Below are positions 9,261 through 18,993 of a stretch of 29,867 nucleotides of DNA, piece by piece. The stretch covers positions 1 to 29,867 of the forward strand of contig BQKZ01006148.1 of the NCBI GenBank assembly GCA_036244855.1. Reading direction: 5' to 3'. A program made the translations under genes and the position numbers. The stretch's first letter is position 1, and every line of letters starts with the position of its first letter. The notes below the pieces were generated by a model that saw only the letters and a list, made by a program, of their open reading frames with translations, had not been told where the DNA came from and ran no database searches. The DNA comes from Temnopleurus reevesii (lineage: Eukaryota; Echinodermata; Echinoidea; Temnopleuroida; Temnopleuridae).

Positions 9261-9527
9261 CTGTGTCACAGCCTTGATTTTGGTGTTGTCTCTTGGCTCC
9301 ATTTCCATCTGAGTAGATGAAAAGCCTGCAGAACTACGCCCACTCAATTCGTCGGACTCGGGCCCGGACGCGGACCCAGAGCTGGAGCTGAGGTTATGAT
9401 CCTCGGACTCTGACTCAGACTCAGAGTCAGAGTCGGTCGTTGCCTGTTCCGAGAAATACAGTGCATCAAAAAGCTGTCTTGCTTCGTCGCCATCATATAT
9501 TCTTTTTCTCTTCGCCCGAATCGGCAT
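9261..9527 (-). CDS. First coding exon, basic NLS-like start followed by acidic Ser/Asp/Glu tract
   Basis: The ATG at 9527-9525 opens 89 codons ending in ACA-CAG, directly followed by a GTACGT donor (9260-9255), so the exon ends in phase 0. The protein starts MPIRAKRKRIYDGDEARQLF. The run RAKRKR resembles a nuclear localisation signal. Residues around 30-45 are alternating Asp/Ser/Glu (DSDSESESESED), followed by a Ser/Gly-rich stretch. Composition is G+C-rich compared with the surrounding AT-rich DNA, as expected for a promoter-proximal first exon. Reading past the donor gives only seven more codons before a stop, which supports splicing. Product unknown; nuclear and largely disordered is an inference. 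Confidence 0.72.
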
Positions 9528-9644
9528 GGCTGTTCACGTTCACTAAGCGTCTACAAATATACCAAATTATGTAAAATTAGGACTTGGCAGACAGTATAGT
9601 GGCTAAGACTTGTGAGAACGACTTTGAAACCCGCGCCGCCTTGG

Positions 9645-10310
9645 ATATGCAGCTGTATTAAGTTTGTGCGCACACAACCACGCAAGTCACGTGCTCAACG
9701 CAACGTGTGTGCAGTGGTTGGCTATTGTACTTATATAGACATGTTTACAAACAAAACAACGTGCTCACCATACACACAGTGCATGCAGAACCGGTGGTCT
9801 ATACAGCTATTATACTGTAGCTGGATAATAGGCACACACTCGCGGTCGGCTTACACTTGACTTTATTGTAGAAAAAGAAAAAAAAAGGCACGGACAAAGG
9901 GTCAAAGAGGAAAGGATATTCTTTGTGAAGTCCATGGTCTAAAGTACCGTGGGAACTATTCATTGAGGAAAAAAGAGGAAACAATTACGGGGCAAATTAA
10001 AACAGACTAATGGACAAACCAAAAATCATACTCCGATTCCGTAAATATAAGAATGTTGTAAACAGTCAGATCTGAAAAAAAATAATAATGCCCAATAAGC
10101 TGCAAATATATTGAGGGAATTCGAACGCAACCCGAAACATTTTTGGAAATAAGAAAGAAGAAAAAGGGATGAACCAAAGTAAGGGTCTTTTGGGGTCGGG
10201 GGCTAATTGTAAACAATTTTCAACAATCAGTATTTTCTTTGAAGATGGGGGGGGGGGGGGGGCTCCGTATCCCACCAATTTTTACTAAAAATCTGGATAC
10301 GTGTACCTGG
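9645..10310 (+). repeat. Direct duplication, copy 1
   Basis: Matches 13297-13745 in the same orientation with indels. Shared blocks are ATATGCAGCT, AACCACGCAAGTCAC, ACATGTTTACAAACAAA, ACCGGTGGTCTATACAG, CACACTCGCG, CACGGACAAAGGGTCAAAGA and TGTGAAGTCCATGGTC. A weaker continuation follows through the G run at 10247-10262. This copy lies immediately upstream of the first exon of the minus gene. Confidence 0.85.
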
Positions 10311-10447
10311 CAACGATACACTAGAACAGTTGGCGTTGTTCCCCTACTACCCCCTTTCTTGTAGTCATGGGGGGCGTTTTGGCGGAGAGTATTTCATCTG
10401 GTTAAGGCAAAGATCCCCGTTGGCATATTTATTTGTTTATTGGCTTG

Positions 10448-10448
<1 letters not shown>

Positions 10449-10490
<42 letters not shown>
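10449..10490. repeat. (TA)21 microsatellite
   Basis: 42 bp of uninterrupted TA dinucleotides. Confidence 0.95.
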
Positions 10491-10493
<3 letters not shown>

Positions 10494-10787
10494 CTTTTTT
10501 ATTAGATATTAGATGACGTCCTGGAATTGAGTGCCTACATTTATTTTTGTTTGTCAAATATCAATACCCGCCCCCCCCCCCCCCTCCACCTCGATATACC
10601 TCCAACTGACCCGTGATCCGCCGGTGGAAGGCCTATTGCAGAAAACCAAAACAGAAACTAACATTTATAACCCCTGTTGAACATCATACTTGGCACATCT
10701 CTTCAAGATGTTCCGTTTGTAAGGTACGAACAAATGACTGCTATTATGCTAAAAAAAAATAGTCTTCGCATGTAACTATTTCATGTG

Positions 10788-11640
10788 ACCGATCGAATTA
10801 AGGCTAACAAGCTCTCACTCAAGTTACAAAAAAAACTACATTCTCTTAGCAACACAATCTCTGAACTCCTCTCAAATATTATGATAACATGATTCTCTCT
10901 GATGTATCCACCTGTAGATTTCTCTTCTTAATTGACATTAAACTATCTTGGAAGTCCCATATTGACAGCATATGTTCTACAAATTCTCAAAATGTTGGTG
11001 TTAATAGATTAAATGTTTTTCTTCCACTGCATGTAAGACTTACAAAGCCTTTATCATACTATTCTCTACTGCGCCTTGAGCATCAGCAAGATGGATTCGG
11101 CGCAATATAAATCTCATCTATTACTATTATTATGATAGAATCATTAACTATATGGCGTACTAGCTTGGAGAAGCGCGATACAAACAAGGGTGCACAAAAT
11201 ATTCTTATTGCAAGAGAAAGTGTTAAGAATTATTACAAATTCACACTATACCGCTCACATCATGAACGAATTATTTTTGAAAATAAAAATTCTCAAAACA
11301 AAGGACAATTATTATTTTCAGCTTTACCAGTTCCTGTACAAACTTAATAACACACACAAAAAAACTTTCTGCCGTCTTCAAAAATAGTTTCATAAGAAAT
11401 GACGCAATTCACAAATACCAATCATACAAAGAGAAAATTATCGCCTACCATGATGAGGACACATTTTCACAAAATACATTCATAATACTTAAGTCTAAAA
11501 TACTGGAATTCTCTGGATACTAATATACAACTAGCCCCAAGTCTGAAAATATTTAAACTCAAGTTAAAAAGACATCTCCTATATATATATGCGCCCTTCC
11601 ATCAGCCGTTTCGTTTACCTTTAGTTATTCTATTACACAT
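10788..11640 (+). pseudogene. Truncated non-LTR retrotransposon (LINE), C-terminal part of reverse transcriptase
   Basis: Translated fragments in shifting plus-strand frames follow the order of the C-terminal end of CR1/L2-type LINE polymerase: KANKLSLKLQKK (about 10795), KLSWKSHIDSICS (about 10940), FLPLHVRLT (about 11020), then after an insertion YGVLAWRSAIQTRVHK and FLLQEKVLRIITNSHY (about 11145-11230), FQLYQFLYKLNN (about 11320) and FIRNDAIHKYQSY (about 11390). Several frameshifts and stops make it non-functional. The family assignment is from recognisable LINE motifs; the clade is uncertain. Confidence 0.72.
11069..11135 (+). mobile_element. LINE/SINE 3'-tail fragment nested in the RT relic
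   Basis: TGCGCCTTGAGCATC, then GATTCGGCGCAATATAAAT and an ATT-rich tail form the conserved stem and tail of CR1/L2-like 3' ends. It interrupts the reverse-transcriptase reading between LTKPLSYYSLL and YGVLAW, so it inserted after the LINE. Confidence 0.55.
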
Positions 11641-11738
11641 GTACATGATTTTTTTTTCACAACAACATTGAATCATTGGTACAGCTGCATGCGCGCACTC
11701 AGGATTTTGACACCCGGGGGGGGGGGGGGGGGGGGGGG

Positions 11739-12461
11739 NNNNNNNNNNNNNNNNNNNNNNNNNNNNNNNNNNNNNNNNNNNNNNNNNNNNNNNNNNNNNN
11801 NNNNNNNNNNNNNNNNNNNNNNNNNNNNNNNNNNNNNNNNNNNNNNNNNNNNNNNNNNNNNNNNNNNNNNNNNNNNNNNNNNNNNNNNNNNNNNNNNNNN
11901 NNNNNNNNNNNNNNNNNNNNNNNNNNNNNNNNNNNNNNNNNNNNNNNNNNNNNNNNNNNNNNNNNNNNNNNNNNNNNNNNNNNNNNNNNNNNNNNNNNNN
12001 NNNNNNNNNNNNNNNNNNNNNNNNNNNNNNNNNNNNNNNNNNNNNNNNNNNNNNNNNNNNNNNNNNNNNNNNNNNNNNNNNNNNNNNNNNNNNNNNNNNN
12101 NNNNNNNNNNNNNNNNNNNNNNNNNNNNNNNNNNNNNNNNNNNNNNNNNNNNNNNNNNNNNNNNNNNNNNNNNNNNNNNNNNNNNNNNNNNNNNNNNNNN
12201 NNNNNNNNNNNNNNNNNNNNNNNNNNNNNNNNNNNNNNNNNNNNNNNNNNNNNNNNNNNNNNNNNNNNNNNNNNNNNNNNNNNNNNNNNNNNNNNNNNNN
12301 NNNNNNNNNNNNNNNNNNNNNNNNNNNNNNNNNNNNNNNNNNNNNNNNNNNNNNNNNNNNNNNNNNNNNNNNNNNNNNNNNNNNNNNNNNNNNNNNNNNN
12401 NNNNNNNNNNNNNNNNNNNNNNNNNNNNNNNNNNNNNNNNNNNNNNNNNNNNNNNNNNNNN
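11739..12461. other. Assembly gap (N)
   Basis: 723 undetermined bases, bounded on the left by a G run (11716-11738) and on the right by a C run (12462-12478). Nothing can be said about the content. Confidence 0.99.
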
Positions 12462-12484
12462 CCCCCCCCCCCCCCCCCACTAAG

Positions 12485-13015
12485 ACTAAAATAATTTTGT
12501 GCCCCTCCTCCTGAAGATGGATAACAAGACTCTGTTTTATTGTTATTTACCGTTATTTTTTATGTCCTCCCTGCTTGGAATCATTTTTTCGTCCCTACGA
12601 AACAAAATATTCTCCCCCTTGGAATTGCGCCCCTGAAGATGACTGATGTGCCCTGCTCAATATTGTTACTGCTTTGTGCCCCTTCCCCTTTGAAGCAATG
12701 TTTGCGCCCCTGTGATTAAAATAGGCCCGCTTTCGGAGATCGATTTTTATGCCCCTAAAACTCGAATATTTGCGCCCCGCCCCCTTCTGGAGATGAAATA
12801 TCTGCCCTGCCTAATATTTTTACAGATCATGCCTCTCCTTCGAATCAATTTTTGCGCCCCTTCAATTAAGGCAGGTTTGCGCCCCTAAGAATGAATTTCG
12901 TGCCGCATCAAAGATTAATTTTGCGCAAGATGAACCATGCGCCCTAGCTTCCTTGCATGATTGATATGAGATTTGCTCTCCCTTTGAATAATTTTTTTTT
13001 GCGCCCACTTCAAAA
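12485..13015 (+). repeat. Degenerate GCGCCCC-rich interspersed repeat tract
   Basis: TTTGCGCCCC or close variants (TGTGCCCC, ATGCCCCT, TTGCGCCCA) recur about a dozen times, 25-60 bp apart, often followed by GAAGAT or GAT plus an AT-rich stretch (e.g. near 12625, 12704, 12770, 12852, 12877, 12999). It has the look of a decayed tandem array with a period of 35-50 bp. Confidence 0.55.
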
Positions 13016-13083
13016 TTAATATTGTTTATAAGTACTTATTGTTATCATCAAACTATTGCGGCCTTCTTTCCTCCTTCCTTTTT

Positions 13084-13142
13084 CCCCCCCCCCCCCCCCC
13101 CCTTCTCTCTCTCTCTCTCTCTCTCTCCCTCTCTCTCTCTCT
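13084..13142 (+). repeat. Poly-C followed by (CT)n microsatellite
   Basis: C19 at 13084-13102, then CT dinucleotides to 13142 with one interruption. A pyrimidine-only tract continues to about 13260 on this strand, so strand asymmetry is extreme over about 180 bp. Confidence 0.9.
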
Positions 13143-13296
13143 CGATATCTTTTTCCTCTTTCCCTTCCTCTTTCCTTTTCTCTTTTCTCTTTTTTTTCTT
13201 TTTCTTTTCACCTCTTTTTTCTCCTTTCCTTTTTTTTCACCCCTTTCCGCTTTTATACCCCCTTCCCCACGGTGCGCACGCTGGTGACCCTACAGA

Positions 13297-13745
13297 ATAT
13301 GCAGCTATAACTTTACGTACATAAAACCACGCAAGTCACTTGCAGTAGTTGGCTATTGTATACAAACATGTTTACAAACAAATCAACGTGCTCACCATAT
13401 ACACAGCGCATGCCCAACCGGTGGTCTATACAGACAATGTGCACACACTCGCGCTCGGCTTACAGTGTTTGGCTTTATTGTCAAAAAGCACGGACAAAGG
13501 GTCAAAGAGGAAAGGATATTCTTTGTGAAGTCCATGGTCCAAAGTATTGTGGGAACTAAAAGCTTCAAAATGAAACAACTACAGGGCAAATTGATACAAA
13601 CAGACAAGCAAAAAAAATCATAATAATTAAATACCGGATAATTGTTATAACAAAATGAACAGTTAGATATAGGGGGAAAAAATCATGACTAATTAACGGG
13701 GGGGGGGGGGGGGGGTATCATTAGTAGTAAAATAAATGTGTACCG
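13297..13745 (+). repeat. Direct duplication, copy 2
   Basis: Second copy of the segment at 9645-10310, same orientation, with about 140 bp missing around the G run (13698-13715). It lies upstream of the plus-strand gene. The two copies flank the LINE relic and the assembly gap. Confidence 0.85.
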
Positions 13746-13864
13746 TTCCTAATTATCGCATTCCTTTTTTAATAGGCGGGTTTAGAGGATTTACCTCTAT
13801 GGTTGAACCATAGAATTATAGATAGGCTTAATTCCACGCTCCCTCGCGTCATTTGCTCGGAGAG

Positions 13865-14026
13865 TCACACGTGACGAGCTCATTTGCATTTGTGTTGTTC
13901 GCTTGGAGCAGAAACATATAGTTTGAAGCCGGTCATGCGTACTTTCGTATTGATTTTGAACCGGATCACCTTGAACGCCACTTTTACACGTTCACGCACG
14001 CGCAAGGCGGCCATATTTGACCTTGA
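13865..14026 (+). promoter_or_regulatory. Candidate promoter region of the ParB/Srx-like gene
   Basis: Within 235 bp upstream of the start codon are CACGTG (13868-13873, E-box), ATTTGCAT (13882-13889, POU octamer), GGCGGCCATATTTG (14007-14020, YY1-like) and TGACCTTGA (14018-14026). The last is the reverse complement of the TCAAGGTCA element bound by ERR/SF-1-type nuclear receptors. The region is richer in CpG than its surroundings. No clear TATA box is placed, and the transcription start is not determined. Single short matches occur by chance; the clustering in a CpG-rich upstream region is what makes them worth listing. Confidence 0.4.
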
Positions 14027-14096
14027 ACTTCGACCAGTTAACACGTGCGTTTTGTTTACAGTCAGCTTTTTCTACAAAGTATAAACAGTGCAAGAA

Positions 14097-14315
14097 ATGG
14101 AAGGAGATTCGACCACCAGCAATTCGTGGAGTCTGACGAAGGGCTCAGGCGCATCTACATCATCATCATCAGACTCGAGTGGGACACCGACATCAGCAGG
14201 AGAAGATGAGGAAGGTGTTTTTGTACTCAGCAATGGACGGAGAGCCAAGTCGAAGCGAACAGGGAAGGTCTTTGGGAGCCTCGCGGGAATCAAAAGGAAC
14301 AGAAATATCTTTGAA
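14097..14315 (+). CDS. First coding exon, Ser/Thr-rich acidic then basic N-terminus
   Basis: The ATG at 14097 has a good context (A at -3, G at +4: AGAAATGG). It opens 73 codons ending ATC-TTT-GAA before the donor GTAAGC, phase 0. The peptide contains a Ser run (STSSSSDSSGTPTS), an acidic patch (EDEEG), then a basic segment (NGRRAKSKRTGKVFG) that could act as a nuclear localisation or nucleic-acid-contact patch. The local DNA is G+C- and CpG-richer than the introns. Reading past the donor adds about 23 codons of AT-rich, non-coding-looking sequence, which supports splicing here. The next exon is 10.7 kb away. Confidence 0.75.
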
Positions 14316-14664
14316 GTAAGCCAGCCTATTTTTTTGACAATTATTTTATGTAGTACCGGTATCTATCACTCAGGGCAGACTTAGTTCAAAAGCTCCAACT
14401 TTACTTACATGTATGCCTGGGCGGGGTCATTTTTGTTTTAAATTTTGACTTTGCATGCTCAAGTTGTCACTGTCACTGTCAGGAGTCCAATTAAAAAAGT
14501 GGGCATAAATATGGCATACCGGTACTAAATATTGAAATAAGCCGAATAAGATTTAGAACTAGAAGTCAATCACACATCTTTCTGAATAAATGAATGCATG
14601 AATTTTTTTATGGAGGGATGGATTAGATTTATCATGACACTAGTGTCAAAAAGTCAAAATCATA

Positions 14665-14976
14665 GGCCCGTATTCCGATAGCGAGGTTTAAGTTAACCCT
14701 GGTCTAAATCTGTGGTTTAAGTATGGGTAGCCAAAAGTGTCAAAACTTTATTTACAATGAATAATTATTATGTTAAGTGCTCTCTTTTCCCATGCTCTAA
14801 TAATGTAGAAAACTATTGAAGTTTTTATTCCGAGACAGTTTTAAATACTACGAGTGCCAAATGTGCTGGTAAATTAAACATCGACTGTTATAGATTCAAG
14901 CCTCTTTTGGCATCCCATACTTAAACCACACATTTAGACCAGGGTTAACTTAAACCCCGCTATCGGAATATGGGCC
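14665..14976. mobile_element. MITE with about 65-bp terminal inverted repeats (312 bp)
   Basis: The left end GGCCCGTATTCCGATAGCG pairs with the right end CGCTATCGGAATATGGGCC. Pairing continues through GGTTTAAGTTAACCCTGGTC and GTGGTTTAAGTATGGG. ATA flanks both ends (14662-14664 and 14977-14979), a candidate target duplication. No coding capacity. It is a non-autonomous DNA transposon in intron 1 of the ParB/Srx-like gene. Confidence 0.85.
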
Positions 14977-15459
14977 ATAATATGTAGACCTCACTTGGCT
15001 TAGCCTTAGGCTTAAAGTTACAATGACAGTTTTAACGAGCGCCATCCCTATTCGAAAATTGACCTCAGTCAAGGCCCTTGGGCTTGGATTGCTGATTTTA
15101 ATTGTATCTTAATTGTCATGCTTGTGTGTCACTTTGTGAGAAGGGAGTTTGGATGTCGGTCAACTTGCATAGTTTTAAAATAAGTCTTCACTTTTTGGTC
15201 AAGAGATTTTTACTCCATGTGGATTGTGGTAAATGAATTGTTAACCACACTGAAATAAGTGCACTTCAGGTCAAATGGGGGACGTGACAAGCCTGTCCTC
15301 GCATGGTGTACTTAGAAGACAAGGTCTAGCCGAATCCAATCTCATTTCTGTGACAAGTACTGTAAGATTTTAAGAGTGAATTGCATACAAATGGGGGAAA
15401 CTAGGAGATTGAAGGCAGGATGTGCCATAAAAATACAATTTTGGTTAAGCCTAGAAATA

Positions 15460-15890
15460 AGACAAATATCTAAATAAAAGTTTCAAGTAAATTGAACAAT
15501 AAATAAGAAAGTTTATGAAAAAATCACCATAGAATTAAGTGATTTATATGTCATGCACTTCTTGACTGTTATCTTATTATAATTATTTCTAGAAAATATC
15601 AGAAAGGTTCAATTAATAAGTGCAGCTCTATACCCATTTATTCATTTAAAAAAAATAGAAAAAAAAATAAGTTAAAACAATTTATGTTGAATTGCTTGCA
15701 GAGAAGTGCAAGATATATGTCATATCACATGACCAAATGTTGCCAATTTGCATGGAAAACTACTGTTGAGTGATATTATTGAAAAATCACAACTTCTTCT
15801 TTATTATCCAATTTGCTTTGAGTTTTTAAAAAACTGCTCATCTGATTTAAATCTGCTCTTAAAGCAAGATTTTTCTCTTCCAGACCAGAA
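15460..15890. mobile_element. Fold-back/MITE family A, copy 2 (diverged)
   Basis: Shares with 2485-3073 the block ACAATAAATAAGAAAGTT, the internal ATGTCATGCACTTCT and its inverted partner AGAAGTGCAAGATATATG, and the right-hand series AAAGCAAGATTTTTC and CCAGACCA. The ends are eroded and the boundaries approximate. Confidence 0.5.
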
Positions 15891-16601
15891 GATTCATGTA
15901 GAAAACTCTTGCTGCTTGGAAGCAAATTAAAGTTGACTATACATTGTACATTTAGATCTATAAGAAAGTTATGAAATATTTGAAGGAAATTAAAAGATTA
16001 TTCAAACAAGTATATCTTCAGCCAATCGACAACTTTAGCATGAATTGCATGACATGACATGATTATAATAAATGTTCTTTATATAGCGCCTATTATTCGC
16101 TTGAGGAAAGTACCTAAGCACTTAGAAAAAAGGAGGAATAGCGATCTATATAGAAATACTAATAATTTGGCCCTGTAAATGGATAATGGAATAAGTTAAT
16201 AAAGTAATAGGAATGAATTTAATCAGTTTTAAGATATATGCATAATATTACGGAGGACATTATGGCGTCCTTCCGTTACGGACCTCGTTAATATGCATAT
16301 GGCCATTTTTACGATCAGTGGTGTAACAAGCAGTGTTGACAATAATCTATGTGTAACTTTCTCATACATTGACAGATATGCACAATTTTCCCCATAAAGT
16401 CCCCCTATGAAAAGTATACCTTGGGTACCCAAAACAAACTCCTCTTCTTTTTTCATTCTGTTTTGGTAAGCATCGATATGACCCAAATTTGATGTTTTTT
16501 GTTCTTCCTTCTATCATACACTTGTATCCAACATTAAATCCCATTATGTTTACCAAGTTCTGCTCTGTCTCAATTCAGCGCTAGAACTATTCAAAGTTAG
16601 C
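15891..16601. other. Intron 1 stretch with one short repeat fragment
   Basis: AT-rich non-coding sequence. Near 16075-16110 CTTTATATAGCGCCTATTAT and a following GAGGAAAGTACCTAAGCACT resemble a widespread retroelement-tail fragment. Nothing else is recognised. Confidence 0.45.
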
Positions 16602-17530
16602 GTTTCGGAGGTGACATTTTCCGTTAACATGTTAACACTTTTTTTTGTAAGGTGCAGCTCATAATCCTGCTTTACTCTCATACCAAATTTGTTTCACCTA
16701 AATGGCTTTAACCTTTTTGATGAGCAATTGAATATAATTGTTTAATTTTCCGTTAACTTTTCTGTCACCTCCGAAACAAAAGTCTTTTGCAGTTTACAGT
16801 AATGTTATTGATGTCTATTGAACATTACCTTCATGAGAATATAACATGTTCCCTCCTGATACCTTTGTAGAAAAAAAAAACTTGCATCAAGCTAATGGTT
16901 TTCATTTTGGAGCAATTTACAACTTTCCGATAACACTTGTCACCTCCTAAACGCAATATGCGTTATATATGAAAGTATCTTAGAAATAAAACCTATTTGT
17001 TAGATATTGACCGATCCATTTGTATGAGGAAGGGAATCATAATATGACAAGATAAATTGGAATCTCTAGGAGATATGCTTGAAATTTGATGAAAACGGTT
17101 AAAATCCTGTTTCGGAGGTGACAGCGAGCTGTTAATGGAACTTTTTCTTGATTTCCATCAAATAAAGATTGAATAATGGTGGGTAAAGGTTTTATCTGCT
17201 GTTGTAACTTACATGTACCTTTACACATGAAAAGACTAAATAACACATTTAAATTTTCTGTTTTATTTGTTTACAACATTCTTTTAGGGAAATAAATTCA
17301 TTTTTCCACTTTTCTCAACTAATTTAAGACTTAGAGCTCACCTGTTTGTGCAATCCAATATTTTATTATCAAGATCAATTATACAGTTCTTTATCAGTAT
17401 CATCATAACTTTTATACATTTATATTCATGATTTATATCAGTAACTAGGCATTTGATATTCATCAAAATTGAACTCCATACACCTTGAATTTCTTTGTGT
17501 TTCGGAGGTGACACTGTTTGTTAACACCTT
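16602..17530. repeat. Cluster of five GTTTCGGAGGTGACA motifs in both orientations
   Basis: Copies at 16602-16616 (+), 16763-16777 (-), 16938-16952 (-, one mismatch), 17109-17123 (+) and 17499-17513 (+). In most copies a GTTAAC-like word follows 5-8 nt after the motif (e.g. CCGTTAAC at 16621-16628). The sequence between motifs is AT-rich and unrelated. The arrangement resembles subterminal protein-binding repeats of a non-autonomous DNA transposon, but I could not define terminal repeats. Confidence 0.7.
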
Positions 17531-18990
17531 TTCATTACATGTTTAATGAAAGGCGAAACTTTCATTCTTGCCATTTTTAAAAAAGCATGGAAGTACATGT
17601 TTCAAAATTATAATTCCATTGCAATTCCATTGTTATTGCAGTGCTAATTGTACATGTGAAGCTCACAAGAAGTGACTACCAGAATTGTTCGTGCAATAGG
17701 TTGCGGCGTAGGGGTATCTTCCAATTTTGTGATCAAAGAACCAAATATATGCTATATCGAGGGTCTACAACAAACCGATTTTTGTGCAGAGAATTGATCC
17801 AACAATTACATTCACATCTACAATATTCTATACTGCACATCAGGCAGGTACAATCCCTGGCTGTTTAGATCTACAATATATATTACATCCTTTAATATAG
17901 TTCCATCAAAGCAAACATAGACTAGTTGTCAGTGTACATGGGAAATCTGTGTCAAAAAAATCCCAACTTAATATGTCTCATATAAATAATTAGTTTTAAA
18001 AAATGTTGACAGCAATTCTCCCAAAGAAATTGCAAGCTGCATGAACTTTCTTTTTAGTAGATATGTATCACCCTCGTACAAATACTGTACATGTTTGTAT
18101 ATTCAAATTTCCTGAGGGCTAATAAAAGTATTTCTTAAAAATAGCTGAATTTGGGGGAGGGGGGTAGTGCTTTGGATATTCAATCACTTGGTGAGCTGCA
18201 ATTAGATGTTTAAGATAATTTAGATTTTCAAAAAATATATATTTATACATGTAGTTTGTTTGAATAAAATCCTTCCAAAATGGTTTATCTACATAAAACA
18301 AAAATGTCAAGTGCTGTAAGTTGTCTTCTAGCATTCTAAATCAATAGAAATTTAAGTAAACTTTGATTTTGAAAAGGAAGTGCTGCTCGCCTAGCGCCAA
18401 CTCAAGCCGGCTAACAATACAAACTGAAATATGTCAGAATATACTTTACATCGTCACACAGAGTTTTCTTTCATATTTGATATATACATACTGATTAACA
18501 AATTCAAAAAAAAAAAAATAAGTGGATATTGAAGAACATTGTTCTAGTTTCTTTTGCAAGGTTTGAAAGGCTCTTCCATCACTCGTTTTCTTACAGTTCT
18601 TGCTTGAACTTTTTTGTCTGAATGTAGGCACATTTAGCAAGGAATTACCCTTTTCCTAAAAATCATAAATGACGTTTAGGGGATTTTCAACACATTTAAA
18701 CCATGCAAAACCTTCAAATTAGCTTTTCGAGACCGATCAATGATGATTGCAAGATAACAAGGGGAGAATGGATATAGAGGAAGAAAAAGAGCGAGCTAGG
18801 GGAAGCGTCAACTATGGAAGAAAAAACTGTTTTTTTTTTTAATTTACTCTTGTATTTTGTCTTCTTCAGATCCTCATAATAAATATCAATATTAATAGTT
18901 CAAAGTTTGCACAGGGTATTGAGAAAAAAGAAAAGAAATAAAGACAGATTGAAGCCATTAACGACTAAGAATGGAGAGGAAGAGGGAGTT
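17531..18990. other. Intron 1 stretch, no recognised feature
   Basis: AT-rich non-coding sequence with scattered homopolymer A/T runs. No exon-like frames with splice context and no clear inverted repeats were noticed. Confidence 0.5.
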
Positions 18991-18993
18991 TAA

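Larger units (their letters stand above)
965..9527 (-). other. Partial gene with tandemly duplicated 81-84 bp exons (5' part; continues beyond position 1)
   Basis: Seven exons can be joined on the minus strand: 9527-9261, 7125-7047, 6083-6000, 4802-4722, 3897-3817, 2385-2305 and 1045-965. All have AG acceptors and GT donors. Phases agree throughout: exon 1 ends in phase 0, exon 2 goes 0 to 1, and every repeat exon goes 1 to 1. The deduced start of the protein is 89 residues of basic-then-acidic sequence, 26 residues from exon 2, then five Trp-acidic repeats of 27-28 residues. No stop codon or 3' end is in the window. I do not recognise the family. The acidic, Trp-containing repeats look like a disordered interaction or activation-type region, which is inference from composition only. 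Confidence 0.75.

Noticed and set aside
11602..12494. Long open frames spanning the N block on both strands
   Set aside because: They consist of undetermined bases plus Gly/Pro runs from the flanking G and C homopolymers. Not evidence of coding.
13022..13324. Open frames of 82-100 codons rich in Ser, Leu, Phe and Pro
   Set aside because: Translation of the C19 and CT/TTC simple-sequence tract; all three frames are open because the strand is nearly pure pyrimidine.
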